Shown: positions 33,301 to 41,888, counted from the first letter of the stretch. The stretch is DNA of 64,000 bases from J054 sp965223095 (GCA_965223095.1 OZ244979.1:310001-374000), one strand, 5' to 3'. A program made the numbers and translations. The notes: a model not told the origin generated them from the sequence alone.

Positions 33301-34228
33301 TGCTTTCCCATTCGAAGCCCCCGCCGAATTCATCGTAGCTGGTGTCCGCAGCGCGACCGGTACTAAGCTGCAAGTCATATAATTGCATACGGGCCGCGAC
33401 TTTCTTCGCCTTAGTGCCCCGCATGCGGGCATCGATAGATAAATTTCCTTGCGCAAAGACCAGTGGCGTAGTATCCCGCAATGCCAGATTTAGCAATCTC
33501 GGAATATCCACGTCATCACCTTCGAGATTCATGGACCAACCCGTTTCACTGAATCGCGATCCGGAATCCAGTAGCGCGGCATCAATCACGGCGCTGAAAT
33601 TCAGTCTTCCCTTCTCCTCCCCCAAAACCTCGACGCGCCCGTCTACCTGCAATTCGTCATCCGCCAAGCTGAGTCGAACCCGCGGCACTTCCACCGACAA
33701 ACTGCCTGCTGGCGCTTCCGCATCCCGATAATTCACATGTATGTCTTCGAAGCGCAGATCAATCTCGGTAATTTGCCGTGGTGTGGCCGTCATGGCGGGT
33801 AAGAGCTGATCCACCGGCAAGCCCTGAACGCGCCACGGACTATTCTCCGTCGCTCGCTGTATATCCACGGCAGCGCCAAGCACGGCCAGCCGGCTTGGCA
33901 CCAATAAACCGTCGCTGAATAGCCTGAGTATGCTCAAACCCAATGAAACTTCTTCGGCTGCGAGAACCTGCTGGCCCGTTTCGGGCTCTAGCAAGCGCAC
34001 TTGAAAAAGGCTCAGCGCGGGACCGCGCAGCGGCCAACTCGCGCTGATCCGCTCAAATTCAACGTCAAATCCGGTGCTTTGGGCGGCGATTTGCCGCACT
34101 TCTTCCTGATAATCCGGCACCAAGGGCAAGAGCAGGCGAACCAGGCCCACCATCAGCGCCATCAGGATAACGACGGTCGCTAGAACGTAGGCCAGGCTGC
34201 GGAAAATTTTTCGTACGACACCCGCCAT
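30305..34228 (-). CDS. yhdP: AsmA-like phospholipid transport protein YhdP
   Basis: This very long protein (1307 residues, normal for YhdP) has one N-terminal membrane anchor (about 10-35, LAYVLATVVILMALMVGLVR) and a long periplasmic beta-groove region, ending in the AsmA-like/DUF3971 C-terminal part with RIGMRAKDYDQLAVVRPHVS. YhdP, TamB and YdbH are inter-membrane bridges that carry phospholipids to the outer membrane. It lies 8 nt after rng and is followed by the overlapping nitrilase and tldD genes. Confidence 0.95.
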   Translation of the reverse strand: MAGVVRKIFRSLAYVLATVVILMALMVGLVRLLLPLVPDYQEEVRQIAAQSTGFDVEFERISASWPLRGPALSLFQVRLLEPETGQQVLAAEEVSLGLSILRLFSDGLLVPSRLAVLGAAVDIQRATENSPWRVQGLPVDQLLPAMTATPRQITEIDLRFEDIHVNYRDAEAPAGSLSVEVPRVRLSLADDELQVDGRVEVLGEEKGRLNFSAVIDAALLDSGSRFSETGWSMNLEGDDVDIPRLLNLALRDTTPLVFAQGNLSIDARMRGTKAKKVAARMQLYDLQLSTGRAADTSYDEFGGGFEWESSDAGWLLALSDLQISRQGSSWPSSSLIVRSEKMPGDEQRFSLRTAYLRLQDLYPLVLASATSQARSDLLPADVAGELSDVDISVVTAPGAAPRYRVAGQADGFALIDGPGGIAGTGISAAVEADQDGGRLEVNTLAAEFTVPQLFADRVTADELSGFLVWRVADDAVRILSDSFSIRAPQLVSTARFEITLPRDGSSPRLDLDADAQVGGTQALAFLPIGKLPPKVGQWLRRALVDGKVSDAKLRYDGALRDWPFTDDEGTFRVDVAVQDAIFDYAPDWPRVENLSGQFVFDGVSLSTVRNSGRLAGMPVKDIAARISDLRKGVIDIAGEQRLDLNALLRVLQALPPTREIRSSLRRLRATGEVDARFDLRIPALRPKNYRLIAQVAARDNELAVNGIEQPLTNIKGILRVRNTRLDADRLDARLLGEPVKIKLRSTRQDRGAYGHHALLSSQIPATLWMDTLKLPYSNRVTGAPDLQAVLLVPAPKSERKLRLLVHSDLVGVASSLPEPLSKSAASAMPLYLDIDFPDTGVTDIKGNFQRSLHWALRMQSQQNVWRLDRLAVHSGAEDAVMPQTPGIDISGRLPRLHVADWLSVSTGQGRRDIAGYRPQPIMIDELSAFGYLFRDTSLLATRLDDSWQIEVDGERARGRITVPDNPSLERRLDLNMRRLQLVESESGEAGLADPRSVPPTRVRIENFRIQDWRFGQLLASIDPIPAGVVASRIDINGGTFIIDGDADWRLLNDDVTLQRSSLRLNLRSSDVAETLKRFGYGPIMEGPMANASGALSWSGPPSADFLDTASGTMRFKLEEGTLKEVDPGGGRLLGILSVSALPRRLSLDFSDVTDEGLSFDELQGDFNVEGGNAYTCNLGLVGSVADLGVVGRIGMRAKDYDQLAVVRPHVSNVMPIGGAIVGGPGLGAAVLLIQQIFRKPLSKLGETYYQILGPWDSYRVKKVQRSDVDVTRFKDCERYLAEVLPKPLDGADMNTEPGSELPQEIIP

Positions 34229-34236
34229 TACGCCGC

Positions 34237-35712
34237 CTACATCAACACCACATCAAATCTATCTTGCTCGTAGAGCGACTCGGACTGTAAGCGGATGGGT
34301 TTGCCGATTGTCTCTTCAAGCTCAGCCAGGCTGGATGATTCCTCGTCGAGCAGTGTTTCGACAATATCTTGATGCGCTAAAACGACCAATTCTTCAACCT
34401 GGAACTGTCTATGCTGACGCAATATCTCACGAAAAATCTCATAGCACACGGTTTCCGCCGTCTTGTGATATCCCGTGCCATGACAGACCGAGCAAGGCTC
34501 ACACATGATGTGTTCCAAGCTTTCTCTCGTGCGCTTGCGAGTCATTTCCACTAGGCCCAAGGGTGAGACCTGGGTTATTTGTGTGCGGGCATGATCGCCC
34601 GCCAAGGCGGCTTCTAGTGCGCCGATGACTTGCTCGCGATGAGAATCTGAACTCATATCAATAAAATCGATAATGATAATGCCGCCCAGATTTCGCAGGC
34701 GCAGCTGCCTGGCGATGGCTAAAGCCGCCTCAAGGTTGGTCCGAAAAATAGTTTCTTCCAAATTTCGGTGTCCCACATAGGCGCCGGTATTCACGTCCAC
34801 GGTGGTCATGGCCTCGGTCTGGTCCAGAACGATATGGCCCCCGGATTTCAGTGGCACATGCCGTTGCAGTGCGCGCTGAATTTCATCCTCAACGGCGAAC
34901 AAGTCGAAGATCGGGCGGCTGCCTTCATAAAATTCGATGGCAGTCGAACTATTCGGCATAAAGCGACTGACAAATTCTTGTAGGCGCTCGCGGGCAGATT
35001 CGGAGTCGACGCGCACCCGCTCAATACCCGAACTTGCGAAATCACGCACGACGCGAACTGACAAGGGCAAGTCCTCGTGCACCAGCTGACCCGCCAAGGA
35101 CTTGCTGGCCTGCTCGCGAACACCGGTCCAGAGCTTGTGCAAAAACTGCAAGTCCGCGCGTAGGGCATCAATCTCCGCAGCTTCCGCGGCTGTGCGCAAT
35201 ATGTAACCAGCGGCCTGAGTATCTTCCGCTGTGATCTCGCCCACTAAACCGCGCAGCCGTTCCCGCTCCACTTCGTCTTCGATGCGGGACGAGACGCCCA
35301 CACCCTCGCCGCGCGGAATGAGCACCAAGTAGCGAGAAGGAATCGTCAAATAAGTGGTCAGTCGGGCGCCTTTGGTGCCTAAGGGATCTTTTAGAACCTG
35401 CACCAAGAGTTCATCGCCTTCACGCAACAATTGACGGACATCAGGCGTCGACTCCCCGGAATCACCATTTTCAGTGTCTTCCCGGGGTCGATAAACGTCG
35501 CCCGCATGCAAAAATCCCGCACGTGCCAGCCCCACGTCAACGAAGGCGGCTTGCATGCCTGGAAGCACGCGAGAGACGCGGCCCTTGTAAATGTTACCGG
35601 CCAAACCTAGACGCGACGCACGCTCAAGAAACAACTCCTGCAGCACGCCGTTCTCAACGACGGCGGCCCGAACTTCGCGCGGCGTTACATTAATGAGTAT
35701 TTCTTCGCCCAT
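34237..35712 (-). CDS. rng: Ribonuclease G
   Basis: This 491-residue RNase E/G family endonuclease matures the 5' end of 16S rRNA. It has an N-terminal ILINVTPREVRAAVVENG, an S1 domain (about 38-125, NIYKGRVSRVLPGMQAAFVD), catalytic Asp residues in TMTTVDVNTGAYVG and IIIIDFIDM, and the zinc-link CEPCSVCHGTG (about 400). It lacks the long C-terminal scaffold of RNase E. The start is ATG at 35712 (MGEEILIN), 5 nt after the maf stop. Confidence 0.96.
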   Translation of the reverse strand: MGEEILINVTPREVRAAVVENGVLQELFLERASRLGLAGNIYKGRVSRVLPGMQAAFVDVGLARAGFLHAGDVYRPREDTENGDSGESTPDVRQLLREGDELLVQVLKDPLGTKGARLTTYLTIPSRYLVLIPRGEGVGVSSRIEDEVERERLRGLVGEITAEDTQAAGYILRTAAEAAEIDALRADLQFLHKLWTGVREQASKSLAGQLVHEDLPLSVRVVRDFASSGIERVRVDSESARERLQEFVSRFMPNSSTAIEFYEGSRPIFDLFAVEDEIQRALQRHVPLKSGGHIVLDQTEAMTTVDVNTGAYVGHRNLEETIFRTNLEAALAIARQLRLRNLGGIIIIDFIDMSSDSHREQVIGALEAALAGDHARTQITQVSPLGLVEMTRKRTRESLEHIMCEPCSVCHGTGYHKTAETVCYEIFREILRQHRQFQVEELVVLAHQDIVETLLDEESSSLAELEETIGKPIRLQSESLYEQDRFDVVLM

Positions 35713-35717
35713 GGGAG

Positions 35718-36308
35718 TCAATCGCTGTGGGGTAGTAAACGATACCCGAATGACGTCAACAATCGCGCAGTTTCAAACAAGGGCAAGCCCACCACGGCGG
35801 AATAGCTGCCGCGCAGCGATTCTACGAATACCGCGCCCAAGCCCTGGATACCATAGCCGCCCGCCTTGTCATGCGGCTCACCGCTGGCCCAATAGGCGGC
35901 CGATTCGTCGGCCTGAATGGGACGAAATCGTAGTTCAGCGCTCCCCGAGGCGAAACCCGAATCGGTTCTGGATAACAGGGCGACCCCAGTGAATACTTGA
36001 TGACAGCGGTTCGACAATCTGTTCAACATGGCCGCGGCATCCTGCTGGTTTTTTGGCTTGCCCAAGATTGCATCGTCTATAACGACAACGGTGTCGGCGG
36101 CCAGCACCAGTTGAGGCGGATTGCCCAAGCGTGCACGAGTCGCTTGCGCCTTCTCGAACGCCATGCGACGAACGTAGTCTTCGGGCGACTCATCCGGCCG
36201 GCGTGCTTCGTTGATATCGGCAGGCATCACTTGATGTTTCACACCGATTTGCGCCAGCAGCTCCCGCCGGCGCGGTGACGCGGAAGCTAGGTAGATAAAA
36301 TCTTGCAT
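35718..36308 (-). CDS. maf: Maf-type nucleotide pyrophosphatase
   Basis: This 196-residue Maf/YhdE-type house-cleaning enzyme hydrolyses dTTP/UTP or modified pyrimidine NTPs. LASASPRRRELLAQIG at the N-terminus, VLAADTVVVIDDAILGKP and the DKAGGYGIQG motif are the family signature. It sits in the conserved rlmH-maf-rng order, overlapping rlmH by one base. Which Maf substrate class it belongs to cannot be settled here. Confidence 0.94.
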   Translation of the reverse strand: MQDFIYLASASPRRRELLAQIGVKHQVMPADINEARRPDESPEDYVRRMAFEKAQATRARLGNPPQLVLAADTVVVIDDAILGKPKNQQDAAAMLNRLSNRCHQVFTGVALLSRTDSGFASGSAELRFRPIQADESAAYWASGEPHDKAGGYGIQGLGAVFVESLRGSYSAVVGLPLFETARLLTSFGYRLLPHSD

Positions 36309-36778
36309 TAGGAACGGTGGTAAGGATGGCCCTGCAGCAAGGTCCAGGCACGATAGATTTGCTCAACCACCATGATGCGAACCAAGGCATGGGGCAGAGT
36401 CAGGCGCGACAAAGACCAGATATCGCTGGCCCGGTCTAGACAGCCCTGCGCCAGACCGTCCGGACCGCCCACCATAAGCGCTACCCGGGCACTATTCGAC
36501 TGCCAAGCCGCTAAGTGCTCGGCGGTTTCGGTACTGGACCATTGCTGTCCGCGCTCATCCAAAGCAATCACTAAGTCAGCGGCATCGGTTCGTCGCAGCA
36601 AAGCTTCGCCCTCGATACGAACGGATTGTTTGATGTTATCGCGCGCTTTGCGACTACCCAAGGGAATTTCTTCAATTTGAAAGTTCAGCTGTGCCGGCAA
36701 GCGCCGTCGATAGTTGTCCACGCCATCCACCGCCCAAGGGGGCAAACGCGTCCCAACCGCAAGAAGAGTGATTTGCAC
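36308..36778 (-). CDS. rlmH: 23S rRNA pseudouridine-1915 N3-methyltransferase
   Basis: This 156-residue SPOUT methyltransferase modifies helix 69 of 23S rRNA in the intact ribosome. The C-terminal trefoil knot is seen in VALMVGGPDGLAQG and LSRLTLPHALVRIMVVEQIYRAW, which bind SAM. The start codon is GTG. It lies 15 nt after rsfS, the usual nadD-rsfS-rlmH order. Confidence 0.97.
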   Translation of the reverse strand: MQITLLAVGTRLPPWAVDGVDNYRRRLPAQLNFQIEEIPLGSRKARDNIKQSVRIEGEALLRRTDAADLVIALDERGQQWSSTETAEHLAAWQSNSARVALMVGGPDGLAQGCLDRASDIWSLSRLTLPHALVRIMVVEQIYRAWTLLQGHPYHRS

Positions 36779-36793
36779 CGAAAACCGCGACGA

Positions 36794-37171
36794 TCAAATA
36801 CTGCCGGACTCGGTATCAGCGTCACTCGCGCTCATATCCCAAAGCTTTTCGAGTTTATAAAACTCACGCACTTTCGGCTGCATGATGTGCACGACGACAT
36901 CCTGCAAATCCACCAGCACCCACTGCCCGCTCTCCGCGCCCTCCACCCCATAGGGTGCGTGTCCGGCTTCCTTTAGCGTCCCCACCACGCTGCTGGCCAT
37001 GGCCTTAACGTGCCGATCGGAGGTACCACTAGCCACGACCATATAATCCGTCACAGAGGTCAGCTCACCAACGTTCATTACGGTTAGTTCCCGGGCCTTT
37101 AAGTCCTCCAAAGCCACGACTGCCAGCTCTAGTATTTCCTCAGTTTGCACCTTGCGACTCTCCGGCTGCAT
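36794..37171 (-). CDS. rsfS: Ribosomal silencing factor RsfS
   Basis: This 125-residue RsfS (Iojap/YbeB) binds L14 and blocks 50S-30S joining when nutrients are scarce. The central TDYMVVASGTSDRHVKAMAS block and the C-terminal WVLVDLQDVVVHIMQPKVRE are diagnostic. The ATG at 37171 directly abuts the nadD stop. Confidence 0.97.
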   Translation of the reverse strand: MQPESRKVQTEEILELAVVALEDLKARELTVMNVGELTSVTDYMVVASGTSDRHVKAMASSVVGTLKEAGHAPYGVEGAESGQWVLVDLQDVVVHIMQPKVREFYKLEKLWDMSASDADTESGSI

Positions 37172-37822
37172 TCATTGGTTGATCAATGACTCACGATAAC
37201 AATCATTTTGCAAAATCAATTGCCGCACAACATCGGGAACCAGATAGCGAATATCCTGGTCTTGGGCTCTCAGCTTGCGAATTTCGCTAGAAGCGATATT
37301 CAAGGCCGTAACGGTTTGGACAATAATGCGGCCAGGACCACGAGCTGGCCTTTGGCGCTCCGCGAGCAATTCAGCCTCAGGCCCGGTATCGGGCAATGTC
37401 GAACCCGGTCGATTGGCGACCACCAAATCGGCAATGTCCAAGATCGATTCCCAGCGATGCCAGCGCGTAAATTTGCGAAATGCATCCATCCCCATAATTA
37501 GGGCCAAATCACGCTGGGGAAATTCCTCGTGAAGTTCGGCCAAAGTATCCACGGTGTAGGAGCGCCCTGCACGCGCAAGTTCTCGCTCGTCAACGGCAAA
37601 ACCATCTTGGCCCGCAATGGCCGTCCGCAACATTGTCACGCGCAGTTGAGCCGGCGCGTGGGGTGCTGCGCGATGGGGCGGGTCGCCCACGGGTATGAAG
37701 CGAACTTCAGACAAAGCGAGCGCCTGCTGAAGCTCCAGTGCAACCCGGAGATGTCCAATATGCACCGGATCGAAAACCCCGCCGTAGACGCCCATGGTGT
37801 CCCGCTGCCTATCCGCTTGCAT
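37172..37822 (-). CDS. nadD: Nicotinate-nucleotide adenylyltransferase
   Basis: This 216-residue nucleotidyltransferase makes deamido-NAD from NaMN and ATP. The N-terminal GVYGGVFDPVHIGHLRVA holds the HxGH active-site motif, and the C-terminal NIASSEIRKL corresponds to the ISSTxIR motif. The ATG at 37822 is 2 nt after the holA stop; an ATG nine codons later (37795), immediately before GVYGG, would give the more usual N-terminus and may be the true start. Confidence 0.95.
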   Translation of the reverse strand: MQADRQRDTMGVYGGVFDPVHIGHLRVALELQQALALSEVRFIPVGDPPHRAAPHAPAQLRVTMLRTAIAGQDGFAVDERELARAGRSYTVDTLAELHEEFPQRDLALIMGMDAFRKFTRWHRWESILDIADLVVANRPGSTLPDTGPEAELLAERQRPARGPGRIIVQTVTALNIASSEIRKLRAQDQDIRYLVPDVVRQLILQNDCYRESLINQ

Positions 37823-37824
37823 AT

Positions 37825-38853
37825 TCAGGCGGCAGTCTCCACCGCAACTGCGCCGGCGGCCAGCGCCAAGCCGAGTTCAAGCAACGCCGGCCAGGGGCGG
37901 CCGGGCCTGGCGCCCTTAACGATGCGATCCACACAAGCCGCTTGCACCAGCAGTTTTCGCGCGCCTTCACTACCCACCCGCTTAACGGCGCGGCCGACCA
38001 AGGCTTCTCGCGAACGCCACACGCCGGCGGCCGACATGGCCCGGCCCGGCGCTTCACCGCGTTCCAGTCTTTGAGCAAGCTCCGCGATAACAGTGATTTC
38101 GCGCACCAAACTCCAAAGTACCAAGGGTGCGGCCACGGCCTCCTGCTCTAGATGCTCCAAGATACGTGCCGTGCGCGCGGGGTCACCCGCCAAAGCGGCA
38201 TCGGCCAGTTGAAAAACGTCAAAACGTGCACCATCGGCAACCGCGGCCTGCACCGTAGACACGTCGACACGCGAGTTCTCGGCCAACAAGACAAGCTTGT
38301 CAATTTCCTGTTTGGCGGCCAATAAATTACCTTCGACACGTCCCGCAAGCAGCTGCAAAGCTTCCGGCTCGCAGGCCAAACCGGCCTTTTTTAGCCGCGC
38401 CGATAGCCAGGCTGGCAAGGCATCACGGTCCGGTGCCCGCACGTTTATCCAAACGCCCGCTTTTTCTAGACGGGTAACCCATTTGGACCTCGCCGCCGCT
38501 GCACTGAGCTTCGGCGTAATGATCATCAAAATTTTATCGGCCGGCGGATTCTCGGCGATGGCGACTAGCTGCTTAGATCCCTGATCGCCAGGCTTACCGG
38601 TGGGCAGGCGCAGCTCCACCAGCTGGCGGCTAGAAAACAAAGAGAGATTGTTAAGGCTGGCGCGTAGCTGTTCCCAATCGAAGCCACGCTCAGCGGAGTG
38701 CACTTCGCGTTCATCACAGCCCGACTCGCGCGCGGAACCGCGGATGGCATCCGCGACCTCGTCCACCAACAAGGGTTCATCACCCGAAACTAGATAGAGT
38801 ACGCGTGGACCAGCGGACAGGTGAGCGGTCAGTTGCCGTGCAGAAATTTTCAC
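37825..38853 (-). CDS. holA: DNA polymerase III subunit delta
   Basis: This 342-residue delta subunit is part of the clamp loader and opens the beta ring. LYLVSGDEPLLVDEVADAIR at the N-terminus and the FSSRQLVELRLPTGKPGDQG segment of the first domain match HolA, and the C-terminal collar domain starts near residue 215. The start codon is GTG. In many relatives holA directly follows lptE; here about 4.4 kb with cysS and other genes lies in between. Confidence 0.93.
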   Translation of the reverse strand: MKISARQLTAHLSAGPRVLYLVSGDEPLLVDEVADAIRGSARESGCDEREVHSAERGFDWEQLRASLNNLSLFSSRQLVELRLPTGKPGDQGSKQLVAIAENPPADKILMIITPKLSAAAARSKWVTRLEKAGVWINVRAPDRDALPAWLSARLKKAGLACEPEALQLLAGRVEGNLLAAKQEIDKLVLLAENSRVDVSTVQAAVADGARFDVFQLADAALAGDPARTARILEHLEQEAVAAPLVLWSLVREITVIAELAQRLERGEAPGRAMSAAGVWRSREALVGRAVKRVGSEGARKLLVQAACVDRIVKGARPGRPWPALLELGLALAAGAVAVETAA

Positions 38854-38856
38854 GGA

Positions 38857-39114
38857 TCAGCGGGCCACCTGGCTCCAACTGATACTCTCTTCTTCCAGCA
38901 AGATAGGAATGCCATCGCGGACAGGGTAGACCAAGCGTCCATCACGACTAATTAGCGCTTCTGCAAGGCCTTGCTTGACGATTTCGTCGGCGTTGTTGCG
39001 TAATTCACCCTGATCAATTGCGGCGTTGAGAGAACCCAGGCGATCCGGGCCCAGAATTTCCAGTGGCAGCCGAGTGACGGGGCAACAAATTATGTCAAGC
39101 AGTTTTTTATCCAT
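38857..39114 (-). CDS. Trm112-family small protein
   Basis: This 85-residue protein belongs to the Trm112/UPF0434 (YcaR-like) family. KKLLDIICCPVTRLPLEIL at the N-terminus and SRDGRLVYPVRDGIPILLEE at the C-terminus match the family, although the usual zinc Cys set is only partly present (CCP). Eukaryotic Trm112 activates methyltransferases; the bacterial role is unknown. It lies 3 nt upstream of holA. Confidence 0.9.
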   Translation of the reverse strand: MDKKLLDIICCPVTRLPLEILGPDRLGSLNAAIDQGELRNNADEIVKQGLAEALISRDGRLVYPVRDGIPILLEEESISWSQVAR

Positions 39115-39167
39115 TTCTATGCAGCGCCCAATGCGCAGAATATAGCACAGCGGCCACTTTCAACAGC

Positions 39168-39485
39168 TTACTCACCGTGGGACTCAGCCGAATTCACCGC
39201 CTCGGCGACCGGCCGCTTATCAGCACCGGGGACCGGATCGTAGCCGCCGGCCGAAAAGGGCTGACAACGAAGTAAGCGGCGAATACTTAGCCAAGCACCG
39301 CGAGCGAGGCCAAATCGGTCGATAGCCTGGCGAGCGTAGTCGGAACAGCTGGGATAAAAACGACAGCGGGGACCCAACAGTGGCGATACGAAGCGCTGGT
39401 AAACACCAATAAAGCGACCGGCCGCGGCAGCCGCATAACTCGTCCCAGCCCTTTCACAGGCTTCCCTCCTAGGTCGCGAGGGCAT
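39168..39485 (-). CDS. yidD: Membrane protein insertion efficiency factor YidD
   Basis: This 105-residue YidD-family protein carries the signature IGVYQRFVSPLLGPRCRFYPSC (about 26-47, three Cys) followed by YARQAIDRFG and LLRCQPFSAGGYDPVP. YidD assists YidC-dependent insertion and is normally encoded between rnpA and yidC. Here it stands away from that locus and its 5' end overlaps sufE. The start is the ATG at 39485; a TTG 12 nt earlier is possible. Confidence 0.92.
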   Translation of the reverse strand: MPSRPRREACERAGTSYAAAAAGRFIGVYQRFVSPLLGPRCRFYPSCSDYARQAIDRFGLARGAWLSIRRLLRCQPFSAGGYDPVPGADKRPVAEAVNSAESHGE

Positions 39486-39888
39486 CGGTGGCGGCAAGCT
39501 TCATGGCTTGAATCATGGCATTGAGACCATTGCTGCGGGTTGGGCTGAGATGTTCATCCAGGCCAATGGCCGCCACGAAATCCGGAGGGGTTGCCACGAT
39601 CTGGGCCGGCTCACGATCACTGTAAACGCGCAGCAGCATGGCAATGAGTCCTGACACAATGGCCGAGTCGCTAATGGCGGCAAAATGTAAACGATCGTCC
39701 TGTTGCTCGGCCTTCAACCAAACTTGCGATTGACAACCCTGCAGACGAAATTCTTCGCGGCGCCAAGCTTGAGGAAACTCAGGCAATCGCCGACCCATAT
39801 CAATAATGTACTGATAGCGATCCATCCAGTTATCCAAGAACTGAAATTCATTAATCAGCTCTTGCTGTGCATCAGCAATTTCATTCAT
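39469..39888 (-). CDS. sufE: SufE-family cysteine desulfuration protein
   Basis: This 139-residue SufE accepts persulfide sulfur from a cysteine desulfurase. The active Cys is in RLQGCQSQVWLKAE (about residue 50), and the SPTRSNGLNAMIQAM end matches the family. It is not in a suf operon here; its ATG overlaps the cysS TGA by 4 nt. A class V aminotransferase at 57-58.7 kb is the only candidate desulfurase-like enzyme in the window. Confidence 0.94.
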   Translation of the reverse strand: MNEIADAQQELINEFQFLDNWMDRYQYIIDMGRRLPEFPQAWRREEFRLQGCQSQVWLKAEQQDDRLHFAAISDSAIVSGLIAMLLRVYSDREPAQIVATPPDFVAAIGLDEHLSPTRSNGLNAMIQAMKLAATDALAT

Positions 39889-41276
39889 GAGTCACTGACC
39901 GGCTCACCGCGACGCCAGCGCGTACCGTCGGGACCATCTTCGATCAGCACGCCGGCAGCCGCCAAATCGTCCCGAATTTTATCCGCCAGGGAAAAATTTC
40001 GGTCGGCCCGCGCGGCAATACGCTGGGCCAGTAAATCCTCAATTGTTGACGAGTCCAAGCCCTCGGTTCCCCCGGCTTGAAACCATTTTTCCGGGTCTTG
40101 GGAGAGTAACCCCATAAACTCCGCACTCGCGCGCAAACAAGCCGCATGTTGTGTCTTCTCGGCGGCACTTGCACGTTGCAACTCGCGAGCCAAATCAAAC
40201 AAGGCAGCCATCGCGCGCGGCGTATTGAGGTCATCTTCCAAGGCCGCGATGAAACGTGAATCGGGAGCCGTGTGCGTCCATATATCTTGCCAACCGTCGG
40301 CGGCGCGCAAGGCACCATAGAGTCGATCCAGCTTCCGCCGGGCCTCCAACAGAACTCGATCGGTCCAATCCAATGGCTGGCGATAGTGCGCACTCAGCAG
40401 CGCCAGGCGCACGGCCTCTCCGGGCGCTTGCTGCAAAAGGTCGCGAACCAAAACGACATTGCCCAGGGATTTCGACATTTTCGTGTGGTCAACATTGACG
40501 AAACCATTGTGTAACCAATAGCGGCTGAAGAGTTGTCCATCATGCGCGCAAGTACTTTGCGCAATCTCGTTTTCGTGATGCGGAAAAATGAGGTCGTTGC
40601 CACCCCCATGGATATCAATACTGCGCCCCAAATGCTCCGCTGCCATCACTGAACACTCAATGTGCCAGCCTGGACGGCCGCGGCCCCATGGGCTATCCCA
40701 CCCTGGCAGCTCGGGTGTGGATGGCTTCCAAAGCACGAAGTCGCCCGCGTCTTCTTTATAAGGCGCCACCTCGACCCTGGCACCCGCGAGCAATTCGCGC
40801 TGGTCGCGACGCGATAAGGCACCGTAGTCTGAAAAGGACCGAACCCTGAACAGCACATGCCCCTCGCCAACATAGGCATGACCACCCTCAATTAACTGGC
40901 CAATCATGCGAATGATGCTATCCACATGCTCGGTGGCGCGAGGCGTGACATCGGGTGCTTGAACGCCCAGGGCCTGCATGTCTTCAAGATAGGCCTGAGT
41001 GAATCGCGTGGCGATCACATCGATGGAAACACCTTCGTCTTGAGCAGCTTGGTTAATCTTGTCATCGATATCGGTAATGTTGCGGGCATAGGTCAGCTCA
41101 TAGCGAGTCCGCAACAAACGCGCCAAGACATCGAAAACAACAGCCGGCCGCGCGTTGCCAATGTGGGGAAAACTGTAAACCGTGGGCCCACAAACGTAGA
41201 GACTCACCTGCCCCTCTACCAAGGGACTAAAGGCCTCTTTCTTACGACTCAGGGTGTTATATAGACTGATGCTCAT
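39885..41276 (-). CDS. cysS: Cysteine--tRNA ligase
   Basis: This 463-residue class I synthetase carries the zinc Cys and HIGH motif in YVCGPTVYSFPHIGNARP, the zinc-binding WHIECSVMA, and the KMSKS motif in DHTKMSKSLGN. It has normal length with the ATG at 41276 (MSISLYNTL); a longer open frame upstream crosses the divergent hisI promoter region and is discarded. It is divergent from the hisI-type gene (107-bp gap) and coupled to sufE. Confidence 0.97.
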   Translation of the reverse strand: MSISLYNTLSRKKEAFSPLVEGQVSLYVCGPTVYSFPHIGNARPAVVFDVLARLLRTRYELTYARNITDIDDKINQAAQDEGVSIDVIATRFTQAYLEDMQALGVQAPDVTPRATEHVDSIIRMIGQLIEGGHAYVGEGHVLFRVRSFSDYGALSRRDQRELLAGARVEVAPYKEDAGDFVLWKPSTPELPGWDSPWGRGRPGWHIECSVMAAEHLGRSIDIHGGGNDLIFPHHENEIAQSTCAHDGQLFSRYWLHNGFVNVDHTKMSKSLGNVVLVRDLLQQAPGEAVRLALLSAHYRQPLDWTDRVLLEARRKLDRLYGALRAADGWQDIWTHTAPDSRFIAALEDDLNTPRAMAALFDLARELQRASAAEKTQHAACLRASAEFMGLLSQDPEKWFQAGGTEGLDSSTIEDLLAQRIAARADRNFSLADKIRDDLAAAGVLIEDGPDGTRWRRGEPVSDS

Positions 41277-41383
41277 GATCAAGGTAGCGCGGCGGCGCAC
41301 AGCAAGCCGGCTATAATAGCAATCTTTAGCCAAGCACAGCGGGCCGACTCGCACCGCGATCACCCCGTAATAGGAGCATTTAC

Positions 41384-41869
41384 TTGGATCCCACAGCGAT
41401 TTTCGCCCAGCGCCGGACGGTTGAGCAGGTCGAAGAGGGCCACGAACTGGCCCCAAAATTTGATAGTGATGGCTTGATTCCGGCCGTAACCACCGATTAT
41501 GAGTCGGGCCTACTGCTAATGCATGGCTATATGAATGCCGAGGCCTTGGCCAAAACCATCCAAAGCGGCGAGGCGCATTACTACAGTCGCAGCCGCCGGG
41601 CGCTCTGGCACAAGGGCGCCACCAGCGGCCTGGTTCAAACAGTCCGCGAATTGCTGATCGATGATGATCAGGATTGCGTATGGCTGCGCGTGGATGTCGG
41701 CGGCAGCGGGGCGAGCTGTCACGTGGGTTACCGGTCCTGCTTCTACCGGCAAGTGTCCATCGCGCCTGAAGATACTAGCGCGCCCCTAGCGTTGCGCTAT
41801 ACAGAAACGGAAAAGCTCTTTGATCCTGAAGTGGTCTACCCGGGCGTACCCAATCCCACGAAACTGTAA
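41384..41869 (+). CDS. hisI: Phosphoribosyl-AMP cyclohydrolase-like protein
   Basis: This 161-residue protein of the HisI family opens the purine ring of PR-AMP in histidine synthesis. It shows LLLMHGYMNAEALAKT, HYYSRSRRALWHKGATSG, and metal/Cys ligands in QDCVWLRVDV and SCHVGYRSCFYR. It lacks the HisE domain and is longer than stand-alone HisI by about 20 residues at each end. The start is TTG at 41384, with GGAG 7 nt upstream and no ATG nearby. It is the only plus-strand gene within a long minus-strand run and is not in a his operon, so it may act elsewhere or be a second copy. Confidence 0.88.
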   Translation: MDPTAIFAQRRTVEQVEEGHELAPKFDSDGLIPAVTTDYESGLLLMHGYMNAEALAKTIQSGEAHYYSRSRRALWHKGATSGLVQTVRELLIDDDQDCVWLRVDVGGSGASCHVGYRSCFYRQVSIAPEDTSAPLALRYTETEKLFDPEVVYPGVPNPTKL

Positions 41870-41888
41870 GACGAGATACGGTAAATGA

